From: CBDCME01 sp965218865
Lineage (GTDB): Bacteria > Pseudomonadota > Alphaproteobacteria > JAAXGF01
Assembly (NCBI GenBank): GCA_965218865.1
Contig: CBDCME010000010.1
Coordinates: 94,438-158,437 of the forward strand
DNA: 64,000 bases
Direction: 5' to 3'
Shown: one piece after another, positions 62,310 to 64,000 of the stretch
Position numbering within the stretch: the stretch's first letter is position 1
Layout of the letters: the number at the start of each line of letters is the position of its first letter
Made by a program: the position numbers and the translations under genes
The notes under the pieces: generated by a model
Databases searched by the model: none
Seen by the model: the letters and a program-made list of their open reading frames with translations, nothing else
Told to the model about the DNA's origin: nothing

Positions 62310-63855
62310 AGCCTCTTCTCTTTTCTACTATCGGCGTGAACGTGACGCTCTCGACGACCAGTTTCAGCGCGTCCCTGAGAAACGGGGCCTGGCCCTGGTC
62401 GTGGAATTCGGCCTCCATCCGGTCCAGGGCGCTCCGGATGCCCGCGCGAATTTCCCTCTCCGGCGGCGGGCGCGGCGGCGACGGATTTCATTTGCTTCCT
62501 GACTTCCTTTTGCTCAACGCCCAATTCCCGGATGCGCACGGACGCCTTGTCCGGTCTCGATCCCTTCCTCGACGACCACGAGCAGGCGCCCGATCCGTTC
62601 TTTCGATCCGGGACGCCCTGTCCTTCGAGGGCCGCGTACTTCGCGTCCGCTTCGCGGATCGAGACCGCGATCCTGGAGCGTATGCCGGACGCGGCGGCCA
62701 GAGCTTCCCTCAGCCAGGGAAAAACCAGCTCGCGGAATCGTCGGCTCCGTGACGGCCCGGTAGTTGCTCGCATTCCTCCGTGAACCGCGCCGATCGCGGC
62801 ACACGTAGCGCCGCCGGTCGGCCAGGTTCGCCACGCCGCCGCAGCCGCCGCACCGGACCCAGCCCCGTGAAGGGGGCGGAACACTGGGAGCGCGGACGGA
62901 CGCAGGGCGCTTCGTTGGCCGTGACGAAAACGCGGCCGGATGCGCCGAGTGCAGCGCCAGCATCTTCCGTGTGCGCGTCCACAGATCCTCGTCCACGATA
63001 CGCAGATCAGGCACCGAGGCGCGCGTCCACTCCGCTTCCGGATTGGCCTCGTGACGGCGGGCCTTCGTCAGCGGATCGGTCACGCGCGTGATCCGGTTGT
63101 ACACGAGAACGCCCCCGGTAAAGCTCGTTGTTCAGGATGCCCGGACGGCTTCTCCACCTTGTTGCCCTTGATCACCCGGTGGCCACCACCTCGCGAACCG
63201 CCGGGCGACAGAATGCCTGTCCGCGTTCAAGGCCCTTACGATCGCCGCCGGCGCCCTGCCGGCGGCAAATTCTTCGAAAATCCGCCGCACCACCGCCGCC
63301 TGCTCCGGGTCGATCTCGCGCAAGCCGTTGACGTTGCGGCCCTTGCCGTCGACCACCCCGCGCACCACCCGGTAGCCGTAGGCGCGGTTCGATGGAGCCC
63401 GGCCCTCCTCCGCGCGGGCGCGCTGCCCGCGCTTGATCTTGTCCTTCAGATGCGACAGGAAGATCGCGTTCATGGTGCCCATGAATCCTACGTGCATTTG
63501 GGAAACCGCGCCCTCGTGGGCCGAGTATATGGTCACGCCGTGGTACGCCAGGCGCTCCCAGATTTCGGCAGTGTCCCTCAGCGACCGGGAAATTCGGTCC
63601 AGCCCCTCCGTCACGACCACGCCGAATTCCTTCCGCGCGGCGGCCTTGAGCAGCGCGTCCTAGGCCCGGCCGCTTCATGATCTTGCCCGTAAGCTTGGCG
63701 TCCGAGAACACGATGGCTTCGCCGCCCGGGATGCCGAACTCGCGCTCGACCAGATTCCGGCACAGCGCAATCTGGTCGGGGATGCTAAGCGGATTCTGAA
63801 GGGGAGACGAGTAGCGGGCGTAGATCGCCACTCGCGGCTTCGGGTTCGATTTCAT
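62310..63855 (-). pseudogene. Large serine recombinase, decayed
   Basis: Several frames together give a serine recombinase. ATG 63855 starts MKSNPKPRVAIYARYSSPLQ with the catalytic Ser in ARYSS. After a frameshift near 63660: DALLKAAARKEFGVVVTEGL, DRISRSLRDTAEIWERL and MNAIFLSHLKDKIKRGQRAR. After further shifts near 63235 and 63110 come the recombinase domain (YNRITRVTDPLTKARRHEAN) and the zinc ribbon (RCGGCGGVANLADRRRYVCR), then a coiled coil (RIAVSIREADAKYAALEGQG). Such enzymes integrate phages or integrative elements. With repC next to it this marks an old insertion; at least three frameshifts make it inactive. Confidence 0.85.
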
Positions 63856-64000
63856 TGCTTTCGTTTCATTAGACCGGCGCACAAGAAACCGTACCAACTC
63901 GGCGGCGAAAGTCAAAACGCCGGAGAACAATCCCTTTGTCTCGCTCTTTTCCCGAAAGCGTGCCCCTACGAAGGTGCGAGATGCAGCGCACCAGGTGCCC
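63856..64000. other. Window end, no gene seen
   Basis: The 145 bases upstream of the recombinase start contain no supported feature. Confidence 0.4.

Overview
The window looks like chromosome of an alphaproteobacterium, probably Rhodospirillales-like. The evidence is a hopanoid block in the order hpnC-hpnD-hpnE-shc-hpnG, the set recG / sdhE / mfd, a DUF502 gene, a type III polyketide synthase paired with an isoprenylcysteine-methyltransferase-like gene, a repC-type plasmid initiator remnant, and high-GC codon use throughout the core genes. No rRNA, tRNA or CRISPR array was recognised. The most striking property is insertion-sequence load: at least nine IS types and about twenty whole or partial copies, several nested or chimeric.

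Layout. 1-5180: the end of a PEP-CTERM-like protein, an IS630 copy (type A), a reverse-transcriptase scrap, a broken IS110 and an IS5-family element. 5191-9396: HupE/UreJ-like and DUF4198 genes (divergent, putative metal uptake), two small exported proteins with a shared Cys-rich tail, two large palindromes and a small HTH gene. 9508-15387: hopanoid biosynthesis on the minus strand. 15483-22527: an ISAs1-family element whose transposase carries an N-terminal DruA/DUF4338 domain, interrupted by an IS66-family element that carries its own separate DruA/DUF4338 gene, then an IS630 copy (type B) just upstream of an ilvE-like aminotransferase (22558-23418). 23428-40696: an IS graveyard built over a visibly AT-rich island, with fragments of at least four foreign genes between IS copies. 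40870-49207: a dGTPase, several exported or lipoprotein genes, and three IS630 copies, two of which split or end a reading frame. 49212-60168: alkylpyrone-type PKS operon, DUF502, recG, sdhE, mfd, a DsbA-like gene, an IS630 copy (type C) and a short GGDEF gene. 60446-63855: decayed repC and a decayed large serine recombinase, the remains of an integrated plasmid or integrative element.

Reading the IS flanks lets much of the old order be recovered. Removing IS630-C at 33387-34554, correcting one A7 homopolymer and undoing an inversion between two IS256 copies (29102-30563 and 31389-32850) reconstitutes one continuous AT-rich gene. The same inversion reunites the two halves of an IS1380 transposase and gives both IS256 copies perfect 8-bp target duplications. 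An H-NS-family C-terminal domain lies in the inverted segment. Removing IS630-A at 46379-47491 restores a 70-residue lipoprotein in frame.

The best candidate for something under-described is the association of DruA/DUF4338 proteins with two unrelated transposon families here: a translationally coupled passenger in IS66 and an N-terminal fusion in ISAs1, with one element nested in the other. I read these as transposition accessory proteins and not as a Druantia defence locus, because no other Druantia gene is present.
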